Below are positions 44,674 to 54,838 of a DNA stretch of 58,214 bases, one piece after another (within the stretch, counting starts at the first letter, position 1; the number at the start of each line of letters is the position of its first letter). The position numbers and the translations under genes were made by a program. This DNA is from DAIRUS01 sp036803205. Its GTDB lineage: Bacteria; Patescibacteriota; Minisyncoccia; Minisyncoccales; GBS-2. A model generated the notes under the pieces. It had not been told where the DNA came from and made no database searches. It saw nothing but the letters and a program-made list of their open reading frames with translations. The DNA lies in contig DAIRUS010000004.1 of the NCBI GenBank assembly GCA_036803205.1, positions 1-58,214 of the forward strand, read 5' to 3'.

Positions 44674-45198
44674 TTAGTCAAGAATATCAATAAGACCAAC
44701 TTTATTAATTTCAATTTTTTTCTCTTCTCCCCCAAGGCTGAGAGTAATAGTGGCTTTATAGGGTGATCCTGGGTTTGGATTTATAGTCACGGTAGGATTT
44801 GGAGGAAAAAAGGTAATCGAAAGTGAGGGACCGGGTGAAAAGCTACTAATTCTCACTCCTCTTTCTTTGAGAGACAAATTTTCAATCACTGCATCTCCCC
44901 CATCATAGCTTGAATTTCCGTTTAAATCAGCAAATAAAATATAACTTGAATTTGTGCCGGCAGGGAAATAAATCCCATATCCACCCGCCGGAAAAGCACC
45001 TCCTCTTTCTTTGCCAGCCATAGCTATTTGAGCTGTTCTTCTCAAATCCTGGGCCAGTTTTTGGGCTGCCCTTTCAAGAGCAAAAACTTCTTCTCCTCTT
45101 CGGTAATTAGCCAAACCCAAAGAAGTCAAAAGAAGAATAATAGTAATTACTACCATTAACTCAATTAAAGTAAAGCCAGCATTCCGACTCTTTATCAT
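44674..45198 (-). CDS. Prepilin-type protein (GspH/FimT-like)
   Basis: This 174-residue protein begins MIKSRNAGFTLIELMVVITI, with the cleavage motif AG-FTLIE. The pseudopilin GspH/FimT-like region includes AAQKLAQDLRRTAQIAMAGK and a beta-rich C-terminal domain. Segment LFADLNGNSSYDGGD resembles a calcium-binding loop. It follows the Trp-rich PKD protein gene. Confidence 0.82.
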   Translation of the reverse strand: MIKSRNAGFTLIELMVVITIILLLTSLGLANYRRGEEVFALERAAQKLAQDLRRTAQIAMAGKERGGAFPAGGYGIYFPAGTNSSYILFADLNGNSSYDGGDAVIENLSLKERGVRISSFSPGPSLSITFFPPNPTVTINPNPGSPYKATITLSLGGEEKKIEINKVGLIDILD

Positions 45199-45252
45199 AA
45201 TAAAGGGAATTTAAGGAATTATTTTTCTCTTTGGTTCTTTTTAAAGAAAATT

Positions 45253-46563
45253 TTAACGGGGAGGAATGGGAATCCAAATGGGCAAACGACGGACATTAAG
45301 GGTTTTGGTTTCTGAGTCACTTCGACCGGCGCTATCAATAACTGTTAAAGTTACCTGTTTACCTCCGCTTGACTGAAATCGAGTCGAAGGATTTTGCTGG
45401 TTGCTGGTAGCTGGATTACCATCTGGGAAAACCCAGCTCCAAGAATTAATCCGTGCTCCAGTTGAAGCTACTGATTCATCTCTAAAATAAACTGTCTCTC
45501 CTATGGTTACTTTAAAACCATTGCATTCTTGCCAAGGACCATTTTGATCAAGAGAACACTTAAAATCAGCCACAATATCTTGAAGAAGCGTAAATGAAAC
45601 AGTGGTTGTAGCTGAAAGTCCTTCACTATCTATTACCTCAAGTTGAGCATTATAATTTATTGGAACCGAGGGGTTGGTTGGAAGGTCTGGTGTCAAGTTG
45701 CAAGTAGGATTGCCGGTAGTCTGACAATTGAAAGTATTTCCATTGATTCTCCAAATTGAATTTTGAAGATTGCCGTCAGGGTCGGTAGAATCATTCCTCA
45801 GGCAAAAAACACCCCTAAAACCAGTACAAGCACCAGGAGGATTAGCACAGCCATTTGGGCAACAACTAATTGTGGCTACCGGTGGACGATTTAAAGAAAA
45901 AGAGGTTAAAACTTTGTAATTTGATTGAGAGCAAATATTTCTATCTCGACAGTTAAAAGAAATCCAACCTACTACTGCTTGCTCTTGGACACCATCTCCT
46001 CCCCAGGCCCAACCTCTAATTTCATAAGGGGGACCACCTAAAGACAAATCAATTCTTGGTCCATAGCTTCCCCCTCCTTGAATTGACCCTCTCAGTTTTA
46101 TCCAGCCATCCCAACCTCCAGCTTCGGCAGTACCACCAGCTAGAGCTCTTGCCCAACCAGCAATGTTATACTCCCCTATTCCGTTACATGGTTCAGTGGT
46201 TCTGCCTGGAAAATCAATACAGACTGAATAATTTGGGGCAGTAGGATAAGGGCCTGGAGGATCAAATCTAATCCAGCCAATATTGGAAGACCAGGCATAA
46301 CCTCTTAAGTAACCACTAGAATCAATATCAACTCCATAATCTGGAATATTTCCGGTTGGACAACCAGCTGGTCTGGGAGTAGTATCGCAATTTTTACAAG
46401 AAAAAGAAATCCAACCGATATTTCCTGACCAAGCCCAGCCAAAAACATTGTGAGCTTGACAATTCCCTGTAGCAGGAGACGCTTGATTCTGGGCGGGGTT
46501 AAAAATAAAAAGTAAAAAAAGAGAAAAAAAGAATATTGAAAAGATAAGAAGGAATTTTCTCAT
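45253..46563 (-). CDS. Secreted Trp-rich repeat and PKD-domain surface protein
   Basis: From the ATG at 46563 this is 436 residues. An N-terminal signal/anchor helix (KFLLIFSIFFFSLFLLFIF) precedes four Trp-rich modules: FGWAWSGNIGWISFSC (about 41-56), RGYAWSSNIGWIRF (about 87-100), GGWDGWIKLRG (about 149-159) and RGWAWGGDG...VVGWISFNC (about 183-205). A cysteine-rich middle segment and PKD/Ig-like domains follow (SWSWVFPDGNPATS...GGKQVTLTVIDSAGRSDS). It is likely exported and displayed, perhaps with the adjacent pilins. The ligand is unknown. An ATG at 46581 would add six residues. Confidence 0.75.
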   Translation of the reverse strand: MRKFLLIFSIFFFSLFLLFIFNPAQNQASPATGNCQAHNVFGWAWSGNIGWISFSCKNCDTTPRPAGCPTGNIPDYGVDIDSSGYLRGYAWSSNIGWIRFDPPGPYPTAPNYSVCIDFPGRTTEPCNGIGEYNIAGWARALAGGTAEAGGWDGWIKLRGSIQGGGSYGPRIDLSLGGPPYEIRGWAWGGDGVQEQAVVGWISFNCRDRNICSQSNYKVLTSFSLNRPPVATISCCPNGCANPPGACTGFRGVFCLRNDSTDPDGNLQNSIWRINGNTFNCQTTGNPTCNLTPDLPTNPSVPINYNAQLEVIDSEGLSATTTVSFTLLQDIVADFKCSLDQNGPWQECNGFKVTIGETVYFRDESVASTGARINSWSWVFPDGNPATSNQQNPSTRFQSSGGKQVTLTVIDSAGRSDSETKTLNVRRLPIWIPIPPR

Positions 46564-46710
46564 ATTAAAATATTTTAGCATAGAAGAAGGAAAAGCAAAA
46601 ATGATTTTTCCACAAGATATTTAATGGCTTTTTTGTTTATCCTCTTCTTATCTCTATTCTCGTTTTGCCTTTTAAATCTAATTAAACGAGGAGAAAATCT
46701 TTCTTCTCTT

Positions 46711-48006
46711 TCATTGTAAAACATTTGAATTTTGGTGTAAAGACAAAAATTCAGCTACTTTTAGGCCAGCTTGAATTGAGCCGTTAATACTTCTCTCGGG
46801 ATAGTTTGGTTGAGAAAACATACCAGCTAAATAAAAACCTTCGATGGGAGTGGCATAATGAATAATTTTACTTTTGTATCCTTTCTCATATATGGGGCCG
46901 GCTTCAAGATGGCAGGAAAGTCGCCACCATTGAATATTACTTTCTTTAAAATCGGGAAAAATCTTTTTTAGACCTTTAAGATAAAGCTCGACCACCTTTT
47001 CTTCTGGCAACCTCCAAAGAGGATCGTGAGGGTTTTGGAAATAAGAAACAAGATAAATTAAATGTTCTCCATAATCAGAAAAAGGCAAAAAATTAGTATG
47101 CTCTATGACTGCCCCAAAAGGAACATTAGCTTTAATATTAAGCCAATATATATCTTTTAACAGATTAGTTTTCAGCGAAAGGAGAAGGCAGGCTATACCT
47201 TGATATTGAAAACTGTTATCTAATTTTAACAATTCTGGTTCAATAATCTTTTTTAAGGTCTGAGGTCCAACAGTAGAGATAATTCTATCAGCTGGCAAAA
47301 ATTCATTATTGCCAATTACTCCCTTAACTTTCCCGTCTTTCACTATAATTTTTGAAACATCAAAAGCAGTTTTTATTTCCCCTCCCCTCTTCTCAATTGC
47401 TTTCCCCAAAAATTCAATTAAAGATTGAAATCCACCTTTTAAATAACCAAGCCTTTCACCCTTCAATCCTCGATGAGCCCTCAAAGCTACCCGACCAATT
47501 AACCAGGCAGCGGAAATTTTCTCATAATTTTCACCAAATTTGCTTTTTAAAAGAGGAAGAAAAAAATTGTCCAAAACTCTTTTTCCGCAAGTTTTTAAAA
47601 TTAAATCTTTGGCTAAAATTTCATCAAACTTTTCCGGCTTTTCAAGTTTTGACCTTAAAGTAAAAAATGCTAATTTAATTTTGTCTAAAAAACCCAAAAA
47701 AGGAAAAGATAAAATTTCAATTGGGGTATTTAAGGGATAAATTTTTCTTTCAAAAAAATAACCTACTTTTGCTACTTTCCAAACTATTCTTTTTTCTAAT
47801 CCTAATTCTTTCAAAAGAAAGATTAAGCTTTTATCGCCAACAAAAAAATGATGATAATATTTTTCAATAAAAAAATTACTAATTCTGTAACTTGCCAAAA
47901 GCCCTCCCAATTCCTTTTCTTTTTCTAGCAAAATTACATTTGGAGCTAATTTATAAGCTGCCACCAGACCGGTTATCCCTCCCCCAATAATAATTGTTTT
48001 TTTCAT
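46711..48006 (-). CDS. FAD-dependent amine-oxidase-type oxidoreductase
   Basis: This 431-residue protein begins MKKTIIIGGGITGLVAAYKL, a Rossmann FAD-binding motif, followed by NVILLEKEKELGGLLASYRI. The C-terminal GFYLAGMFSQPNYPERSING is the second flavin-contact region of the protoporphyrinogen/amine oxidase and UDP-galactopyranose mutase-like superfamily. The preferred start overlaps the preceding transferase by four bases. Its position in a glycan operon suggests action on a lipid carrier or sugar, but the substrate is unknown. Confidence 0.75.
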   Translation of the reverse strand: MKKTIIIGGGITGLVAAYKLAPNVILLEKEKELGGLLASYRISNFFIEKYYHHFFVGDKSLIFLLKELGLEKRIVWKVAKVGYFFERKIYPLNTPIEILSFPFLGFLDKIKLAFFTLRSKLEKPEKFDEILAKDLILKTCGKRVLDNFFLPLLKSKFGENYEKISAAWLIGRVALRAHRGLKGERLGYLKGGFQSLIEFLGKAIEKRGGEIKTAFDVSKIIVKDGKVKGVIGNNEFLPADRIISTVGPQTLKKIIEPELLKLDNSFQYQGIACLLLSLKTNLLKDIYWLNIKANVPFGAVIEHTNFLPFSDYGEHLIYLVSYFQNPHDPLWRLPEEKVVELYLKGLKKIFPDFKESNIQWWRLSCHLEAGPIYEKGYKSKIIHYATPIEGFYLAGMFSQPNYPERSINGSIQAGLKVAEFLSLHQNSNVLQ

Positions 48007-50591
48007 AACCAAGATTTTAACCAAAGGCGATTTTGATATTGTTCTGGAGATAATTTTAGGCCGTAAGTTAGCGGAGCAAAATAAAGGAAAGCTAAAAAAG
48101 CTGCAACCAATAATAAAACTATCCAGGGCTTTTTTAGTTTACTAAGTAAATAAACCATTATAGAAATAGCAAAAATATAAGAGGGAAAATAATGATATAA
48201 AAAAGTGGCTCTTGTAACCGAAAGATAAGGAATGAAATTGGCAAAATATCCCAAAAGAAGAAAGGAGAGATTGCGATCTTGGAATTTTTTAAAAAATAAG
48301 AAAATTACCCCAAAGAGAATTGAAAAAGTTGAAAAGTACCAATTTATAGGATTCCCTATTAAATAGATTCTAGAGTTGTCGTTTGTCCAATAAAATATCG
48401 GTCTTAACATCAATGGCCAAGTATAAAATTTTGATTCATAAGGATGAGAGGCTTCCAATTTAATATTGGAATAATAATTGGTTTTATTTAGTTCAACAAA
48501 TTTCTCCCATAAATTTTTTTCTCCCCTTAAGAATTCCTGGCTCATAAAAACATCACCAGGGCCTGGTTTGAAAAGGAATTTAAAATGAAGATAAAAAGAG
48601 AAAAAATAAGTTAAAAAGGCAAAAACTATTAAGGTCAATGAAATTTTTAGAGCAAAAGAGAGGGCTTCTTTTAAATCTTTGCCTAAAAATGTTTTTATCA
48701 AATCTATAACCGAAATCAAAGCCGCGAATAAAAGAAATCCCAAGCCACTCCATTTAACGGCTGCGCTCATTCCAAAAAAACAAGCTGATAAAAGAAGAAG
48801 GGAAAATTTATAGTTTTTCGAGCGTGAATAGAAAAAAAGAGTAAGTCCCAGAAAGCCAAAAAATATCAAAAAAATATCAACTAAAATAAATCTCGATTGG
48901 GCCAAAATGGCATTTTCAAAAACCAAAAATAAACTAGCAAAAATTGCTAATTTGGGAGAAAAACTAAGAATTTTTAAGAAAAAATAAATTAAAATTGGCA
49001 AAAAAGCTCCCAAAAGAGAGGGAAGAAATCTCAGGCTAAGATAAGAAGAATTGGTAAATTTTTCTCCAATTTCCTCAAACGGAAACTCTCCTTTGTATTT
49101 CCCTAAATAACCAACCAGGGCCATTAATTGAGCAGCCAGGGGCGGATGACCGGTAAAAAAATATTCTCCTTTTATATAGCCATTAATCGCTTTACCATAA
49201 TGAACTTCATCGAAAACTACTTCCTTTGGGTGACCGAAAAAAATAAAATGGGCAGAAAAAGAGAGCAAAAATAAAATAAAAAGAAAGACAATCTCTTTCT
49301 TGGGCAATTTGTTTTGAAAATTTGAAATAGTTTGAAATTTAATAAAAGGGGTTTTTATTTTAATCTGTTTTAATTCTTTTAAAAGTTGTAAAATTATGAA
49401 ATAACCAACGAAGAAAAAAACCAAAAGAGTAAATAAAGAAATCCAAAATGCTATTTGATCCTTTTGGGGAACCCAAACAAAAAAAGGGTCGTTATGTGTA
49501 GCCCCATACCAACCTCGCCAATAAACATAAAAAGTATTCCCAAAATGACAAAGACTGGCGATTAATAAAGACAACCAAAACTTTCGTTCCCAGAGTAAAA
49601 TTAAAGTAAAGAAAATAAAGGCCGGTAAAAGATATCTCTCATGCATTCTTGTCCCAAAGATAAAAAATCCATAACAAACAAAAAGACAACTAAAATAGAG
49701 CCAAAAAGGGTCTTCTCTTTTTCGCCAAATCAAAAAACAAGCTATTGATTCTATAATAAGAATAAATATTATCCCCCAGAGAAAATAACTAAGACCAAAA
49801 AATGATTCTTTGTCATGGGTGGTTTGACCCCCTACCAACATCCAAAAATTGAATGCATTAACCGTAGCATAGGGATAATCGCCAGCCATCTTTAGAGTAT
49901 GGGGAAATACCCACCAAATAGATCTTCCAGATGAGAAAGGTAAAACAATCAGAAAATAAATGTTGAGCACTAATAAAATTGCTAAAAAGAATTTTTTCCA
50001 CGAAAATTCTCTTAAAAAAAGGATGGCTAAGACAGGGGCAAGTATCAGGCTTTGTTGTTTGACTAAACAACTGACTATAAAAGTTCCTATGCCCCAAAGG
50101 GGCTTTTTGATATCAAAAAAATAAACTGAGGCAAACATTAAAGTAGCGACCAAAGAATCAAATTGGCCCCAAAATGAAGAGTTAAAAAAAACAGCGGGGT
50201 TAAAAGCATAAGCTAACGCCAAAAAAATACCTAATTTTTCTCTCTTCTGTCTTTTTCCAATTTGAAAGATTAAATAAGCCCCAATAATTTCAGCTAAAAT
50301 AGACCAAAATTTAATCAAAACTTCGTGAAATTTTAAAGGAAAATCAAATAGAGAAGCAATTTTCCCAGAAATCCACAATAAATACATATAAGCCGGAGGA
50401 TAAACAACATGCCAGGTTTCATAAAAATCAGAAAAACCCTTTTCTGCCAAATGTCGACTCCAGGCAAGATAGCCTCCCATATCAATTGCGTCTCTTTTTC
50501 CCAAGGAAAGGGAAAACTTAATTAAAACGCAAAATAAAATAAAAAGAATGAATAATTTTTGAGAAATTTTTTTATTTTCTACAAGCTTCAT
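48003..50591 (-). CDS. Two-domain GT-C glycosyltransferase (fusion ending in a PMT/GT39 domain)
   Basis: This 862-residue membrane protein is about twice the length of a single GT-C enzyme. The N-terminal half (AIDMGGYLAWSRHLAEKGFS, VVYPPAYMYLLW, FNSSFWGQFDSL) resembles mannosyltransferases that use lipid-linked sugars. From about residue 430 a second GT-C domain begins, with FDEVHYGKAINGYIKGEYFF and TGHPPLAAQLMALVGYLG, the protein O-mannosyltransferase (GT39) pattern with its acidic catalytic motif. It probably transfers lipid-phosphate-linked sugars outside the membrane. It overlaps both neighbours, which supports a single operon. Confidence 0.82.
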   Translation of the reverse strand: MKLVENKKISQKLFILFILFCVLIKFSLSLGKRDAIDMGGYLAWSRHLAEKGFSDFYETWHVVYPPAYMYLLWISGKIASLFDFPLKFHEVLIKFWSILAEIIGAYLIFQIGKRQKREKLGIFLALAYAFNPAVFFNSSFWGQFDSLVATLMFASVYFFDIKKPLWGIGTFIVSCLVKQQSLILAPVLAILFLREFSWKKFFLAILLVLNIYFLIVLPFSSGRSIWWVFPHTLKMAGDYPYATVNAFNFWMLVGGQTTHDKESFFGLSYFLWGIIFILIIESIACFLIWRKREDPFWLYFSCLFVCYGFFIFGTRMHERYLLPAFIFFTLILLWERKFWLSLLIASLCHFGNTFYVYWRGWYGATHNDPFFVWVPQKDQIAFWISLFTLLVFFFVGYFIILQLLKELKQIKIKTPFIKFQTISNFQNKLPKKEIVFLFILFLLSFSAHFIFFGHPKEVVFDEVHYGKAINGYIKGEYFFTGHPPLAAQLMALVGYLGKYKGEFPFEEIGEKFTNSSYLSLRFLPSLLGAFLPILIYFFLKILSFSPKLAIFASLFLVFENAILAQSRFILVDIFLIFFGFLGLTLFFYSRSKNYKFSLLLLSACFFGMSAAVKWSGLGFLLFAALISVIDLIKTFLGKDLKEALSFALKISLTLIVFAFLTYFFSFYLHFKFLFKPGPGDVFMSQEFLRGEKNLWEKFVELNKTNYYSNIKLEASHPYESKFYTWPLMLRPIFYWTNDNSRIYLIGNPINWYFSTFSILFGVIFLFFKKFQDRNLSFLLLGYFANFIPYLSVTRATFLYHYFPSYIFAISIMVYLLSKLKKPWIVLLLVAAFLAFLYFAPLTYGLKLSPEQYQNRLWLKSWL

Positions 50592-52029
50592 GAAAAGGAA
50601 AGAGACGGAAATTTAAAATTTGAAATGTTTTACAATCATTATTAGGGTCCCAAAAAATTGCCCAATTTTTTCCATCCATCAGGTTCTTTTTCTGGCTTTC
50701 TACTTCTTTTATGTGCTGGGTTCGTTTTTTAACAATAAAGAGGTATTGAAGATTATAGGTAATACCATCATTACCTGCCAAATCATCTTTTAAATTATAT
50801 AACTTTTCTCCATAAAATTCCATTTTATCCCAAATTTTCAAAGAAAGAGGGTCGATAGAAAAAAAGAGGCAAACAAAAACCAAGAAAAATAGGAAAACCA
50901 AGGTGGCGAAATTTAAGGTTTTATTTCCTTTCTTTATTATAAACTGGTCTATTATCATTGTCACCCCCCCAATTAATATCGGAACAAGAGGGAGGGTATA
51001 GCGAGGAATAGTATAGGTAGGAAAAGTAAGAACTCCTATTATATAACCAATTGTAAAAATAAAAATTATCAAAAAAAATTTAGTTTTTTGAGCCTCTTGT
51101 TTTGATAAACCGAAGGTAAACAGCAAAGATTTTTGTCTTTTTAAAAAACTCAAAAGAAAAATAAGCGTCCCTCCTATAAAAATAAGCCAATATAACCAAT
51201 TAAAATTTAAAATAAACAATTGCTTTAAATGTTGTTTGGCCCAGGGGCTGAAAGTTTTAAAATGAGTCAAAATATAAAAAACCGTATAAAAAGAACCTTT
51301 TCCTCTTACTTCCTCCATTAAAATGTGGTCTTGCCAGGGTTGACTTCCTAATTCTTTTAAAAATCTATACCAAAGTAAAATTCCTAAAACCGGTAAAAAG
51401 AAAAATAAAATTTTAAAATCTTTTTTTGTAAGTTTTTTCTGCCAAAGGCGGAGAAAAAAATAAAAAAATTCTACTATTGCTACGCTCAAAATTAAAACTA
51501 AGCCCGTTTCTTTGGTAAGAACTATTAAATTTCCAAAGATAAAATATAAAATAGCTTTTTTTTGAAGATAAAAATAAAGGGCTATTATCATAAAAACAGT
51601 CAAAATGTAATCCCTCGTGGCAAAAAGAGCATTGCTTAAAAAGAGAGGAAAAGTACTTAAAAGAGTGGTAGTCAATCTAGCGACATTAATTCCAAAAATT
51701 TCTCTTACCAAATAATAAAAAAATATAATTCCTATTATTCATTCCCAAAAATAGGCCAACAAAATTGTAAACTATTGGTTTAACCCCAAAAAATCGAAAA
51801 AATAAATTAACTAAAAGAGTCTTTAAGGGCGGGTGAGGTGAATAGAAAACCGATATTGAGAATATTTCCAACCATCCTTAAAAAATTGAAAAGCTTCAAC
51901 AAAATCAATATTGCCATCTAAATGAGGGATTGAGTTCAAAAAAGACAAAAGAAATATGCTGAATAGAAAAATTGCAAGTAACAAAAATGGGTCAGCAAAG
52001 GATGTCTTTGTAAAAAATTTTTTTTCCAT
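50572..52029 (-). pseudogene. GT-C glycosyltransferase broken by two frameshifts
   Basis: Three consecutive minus-strand frames read as one protein. The ATG at 52029 starts a frame with FLLSFLNSIPHLDGNIDFVE up to KDGW. The next frame gives SISVFYSPHPPLKTLLVNLF and KPIVYNFVGLFLG. The last, from about 51750, gives FFYYLVREIFGINVARLTTT through LTKETGLVLILSVA to 50572. Shifts lie near 51870 and near 51740, the second beside a run of Ts. The joined product would be a GT-C transferase of about 480 residues (DG...PHPPL pattern). It is either a decaying gene or two sequencing errors; the regions are homopolymer-rich. Confidence 0.7.
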
Positions 52030-52039
52030 AAAAGTGTTG

Positions 52040-54088
52040 TTAATTTACTTTATAAATTTTTATTTCCGGAATCTCTGAAAAATATACCAATTCAAAGTTT
52101 TTAGAAAACATTTCTTCGTTCAAGAAATAATATGACGAATAACGATTGCTTTCTTCTATAACAACATATTTAATTTGATTTTCTTTTAACAATTTTTTTA
52201 TTTTTTCAATATCCCTCCCTCCATAAATTTCTTTCATTATTAATTCATGTTTTTGAGTATCATATCCTGCCGACCAGGCATAATAGGGCCAGCCATAAAA
52301 AATTTTTCTTCCCGCCAATAAAATTGGATGTAGAGAATGGATATCAGTTAAAAAAATATCGTTAGGGCTAGTGTTTTCTTTTGCCCATATCAAAAGAGGA
52401 TCTTTTGTGTCCATTATAATTTGGTGAGGGGATTTATTAAGATTGTAAAAGGTAATAAGATCTACAAATCCGGTGATAGTCAAAAGAAAAATTAAAAGAA
52501 GACCGAAGCTCCAGCTTAATAATTTAGCACAAAAATTAACCCCTCTTGGACTTTCAAAAAATTTGGCAAGTAATGTTGCTACTAAAATATTTAAAAAATA
52601 GACGGAAATTAAAATAAGTTTATGATTTACATTAATGTCTGGAGTAAGTTTAATTGTATTGGCAAAAATAAACGGTGCAAAAAACGCTAAACTTAAAATT
52701 TTAAGGTCAATTGAAAGAAAAAATAATGAAATTAAAATCAAAATAGGAAAAACACCCAGTAACTCAAGATAGTATAAGACCCAGCTTTTTAAACTAAAAG
52801 TGCCATATTCTCTGGCAAGAAAACCAAGATAAATTTCAGGAGTTATCACTTTTTCGCCAAAACCGATAAAAAAAACGCTCTGAAGAAAAGCCAAGAAGAT
52901 GGTTATTAAAGCGCAAATTAAAAATTCTGATCTATGTTTTGAAAAAAGGGCCAAAAAAAATAAAATAAATAAAGCAGAAATTACCACCGTTCCATTCCAA
53001 TAAGCCAAAAGGCCTAAAATTATCCCGCTCCCTATTGCCCTCTTCCAATCTTCTATTAACCAAGAAGATTTATTGAAAAGTTCAAAAATTTTTCTTTTGA
53101 AATTTTTTTCTTCTTTTATTTTTTGAAACATTTCTTGAAAAAGAGGAAAAAATACCATCAAAAGAAAAATCAAAATGGCAAGACCAAGAGGTAAATGTCG
53201 TTGATTAGCAAAAACTTTTTGCGTCCAAAGCCCCCACTCTTCATGAGGGGTCTCTCCAATCAAGATAGTATTTTCTAAAATTTTCAACCAAAGCTCTTTT
53301 AATGATTTAGGCCGAATTTTTTCTAAAAAAGTAAAAAAAGCAAAAGAACTTCTAAAACAAAGTAAAAGTATGGTGAAAAAACCAACTATCTTTTTGCCAG
53401 AAAGTAAAGTAGCAAATTGGTACAAAAGAATTAAAAAGGAAACCAAAGCTAAAACGCTTATTAAATTTAATGCCCAATCAATTCTTAATCCCAAAAACTC
53501 TAAGTTGCCAACCAAAAAATAAAAAAGAAAATGGTAGCGCATTTGACCATTAGGAAAGTGAGGATATTCGGTGGGAAAATTTTTTCCAAAAGAAAAAGAT
53601 CTAATTACCGCCAAATGGGGACCAAAATCGCTAAAAACAGAAATGCCAATGTGGAGTTTGTTATCTTTGAAATAAAAAGAGAAAAAAGAGAGAGAAATAG
53701 CAAAAAGAAGAATAAAAAGAAAAATACAAACTTCGGGCAACCAAGAGGAAAAATTTTGAGAAAATGTCCAATTTTTTCCTTTAAGAATTTTGAAAATTTC
53801 GCCACTTCTTTTGTTTTTGGAAAAAATTTCCCTAAGAAAAACTAATAATAGAGCAGCAAAAATAGAAAATAAGTTACCATAAAAAAGTGGTTTTACGGTA
53901 AAACGGAAAAAATAAGAAAAAAGATAGGAAAGCCAAGTCAAAAGTATTATTCCAATCAATAAAAAACCTATTATAACAAAAAACAAATTTTTTTTCTCTC
54001 TTGAAAAAAATGAAGAGTAAAAAAAATATCTTCCAAAATAAATTCCTAAAAGCCAGGCAATTAAAAGATAAAAAATACCTAAAATCAT
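52040..54088 (-). CDS. Large polytopic membrane protein, GT-C-like glycosyltransferase
   Basis: This 682-residue protein has about 13-15 hydrophobic helices. A large loop after helix 5 has FSDFGPHLAVIRSFSFGKNF and YPHFPNGQMRYHFLFYFLVG, which recalls the first outer loop of GT-C enzymes with its acidic residue and His. A soluble C-terminal segment (IWAKENTSPNDIFLTDIHSL, ...IKYVVIEESNRYSSYYF) is common in bacterial GT-C-like proteins. The substrate is unknown. The context is the surface-glycan operon. Confidence 0.65.
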   Translation of the reverse strand: MILGIFYLLIAWLLGIYFGRYFFYSSFFSREKKNLFFVIIGFLLIGIILLTWLSYLFSYFFRFTVKPLFYGNLFSIFAALLLVFLREIFSKNKRSGEIFKILKGKNWTFSQNFSSWLPEVCIFLFILLFAISLSFFSFYFKDNKLHIGISVFSDFGPHLAVIRSFSFGKNFPTEYPHFPNGQMRYHFLFYFLVGNLEFLGLRIDWALNLISVLALVSFLILLYQFATLLSGKKIVGFFTILLLCFRSSFAFFTFLEKIRPKSLKELWLKILENTILIGETPHEEWGLWTQKVFANQRHLPLGLAILIFLLMVFFPLFQEMFQKIKEEKNFKRKIFELFNKSSWLIEDWKRAIGSGIILGLLAYWNGTVVISALFILFFLALFSKHRSEFLICALITIFLAFLQSVFFIGFGEKVITPEIYLGFLAREYGTFSLKSWVLYYLELLGVFPILILISLFFLSIDLKILSLAFFAPFIFANTIKLTPDINVNHKLILISVYFLNILVATLLAKFFESPRGVNFCAKLLSWSFGLLLIFLLTITGFVDLITFYNLNKSPHQIIMDTKDPLLIWAKENTSPNDIFLTDIHSLHPILLAGRKIFYGWPYYAWSAGYDTQKHELIMKEIYGGRDIEKIKKLLKENQIKYVVIEESNRYSSYYFLNEEMFSKNFELVYFSEIPEIKIYKVN

Positions 54089-54106
54089 AGGTTGCAGGTA
54101 TAATTT

Positions 54107-54832
54107 TTACCTATATTTTCCCAAAAGACTATTTAATTTTATCACGATAATATCAAAAAGCATTTTTAGAGAATGAGGAAAAAGAGAAACTGTGGAAAAA
54201 GAAGAAAAAGAAACTGTTTTTACGGGAAAAATTTTAATGGAAAAATTGTGCTTTTTTGCTAAATGAAGTATTTCGACATCAAAAGCAAATCTTTTAATTT
54301 TTGATTTTTCGAAAATTTTCTTTGCCACTTCTCTTTTAAAACCTTTTAATCCACATTGAGTATCAAAAATACCTAAAGAAAAAAGTTTATTGACCAAAAA
54401 AGAAAAAATTCTGCTTGCCAATTTCCTCTTCCAACCCTGCCAAGAATTAGAGCTTCTTTGTCCTAAAATTAGATCGCAATTTTCTTTTTTTATTAATTCA
54501 TAACCTTCTAATATTGGATTGATACCAAAAGGCAAGTCAGCATCGGTAAAAAAAATTATCTCTCCGCTAGCACTTAAAATTCCTTTTTTAACCGCAAATC
54601 CTTTGCCCTGATTTTTGGGATAGCTTATTAGCTTAAATTTTTTTTCTCCTTGGATCAATTTTTCCAAAATCTTTTTTGTTTCATCTTTACTTCCATCATC
54701 GACAAAAATAACTTCATAAGCTTGAATTTTCTCTTCTAATCCTCTTTTCACTTGAATTACAGTTTCTTCAATAAAAGATGGACAGTTATAAACTGGAATA
54801 ATTAAAGTAAAAGGTAGTTTTTCAGAAAACAT
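54107..54832 (-). CDS. GT2 glycosyltransferase, dolichyl/polyprenyl-phosphate sugar synthase type
   Basis: This 241-residue GT-A enzyme has TLIIPVYNCPSFIEETV, VIFVDDGSKDETKKILEKL, GKGFAVKKGILSASGEIIFF and the metal-binding TDADLPFG. FDTQCGLKGFKREVAKKIFE is typical of polyprenyl-phosphate glucose/mannose synthases. It likely makes the lipid-linked sugar donors used by the neighbouring GT-C enzymes. It lacks the extra membrane helices of GtrB. Confidence 0.87.
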   Translation of the reverse strand: MFSEKLPFTLIIPVYNCPSFIEETVIQVKRGLEEKIQAYEVIFVDDGSKDETKKILEKLIQGEKKFKLISYPKNQGKGFAVKKGILSASGEIIFFTDADLPFGINPILEGYELIKKENCDLILGQRSSNSWQGWKRKLASRIFSFLVNKLFSLGIFDTQCGLKGFKREVAKKIFEKSKIKRFAFDVEILHLAKKHNFSIKIFPVKTVSFSSFSTVSLFPHSLKMLFDIIVIKLNSLLGKYR

Positions 54833-54838
54833 AATAAA

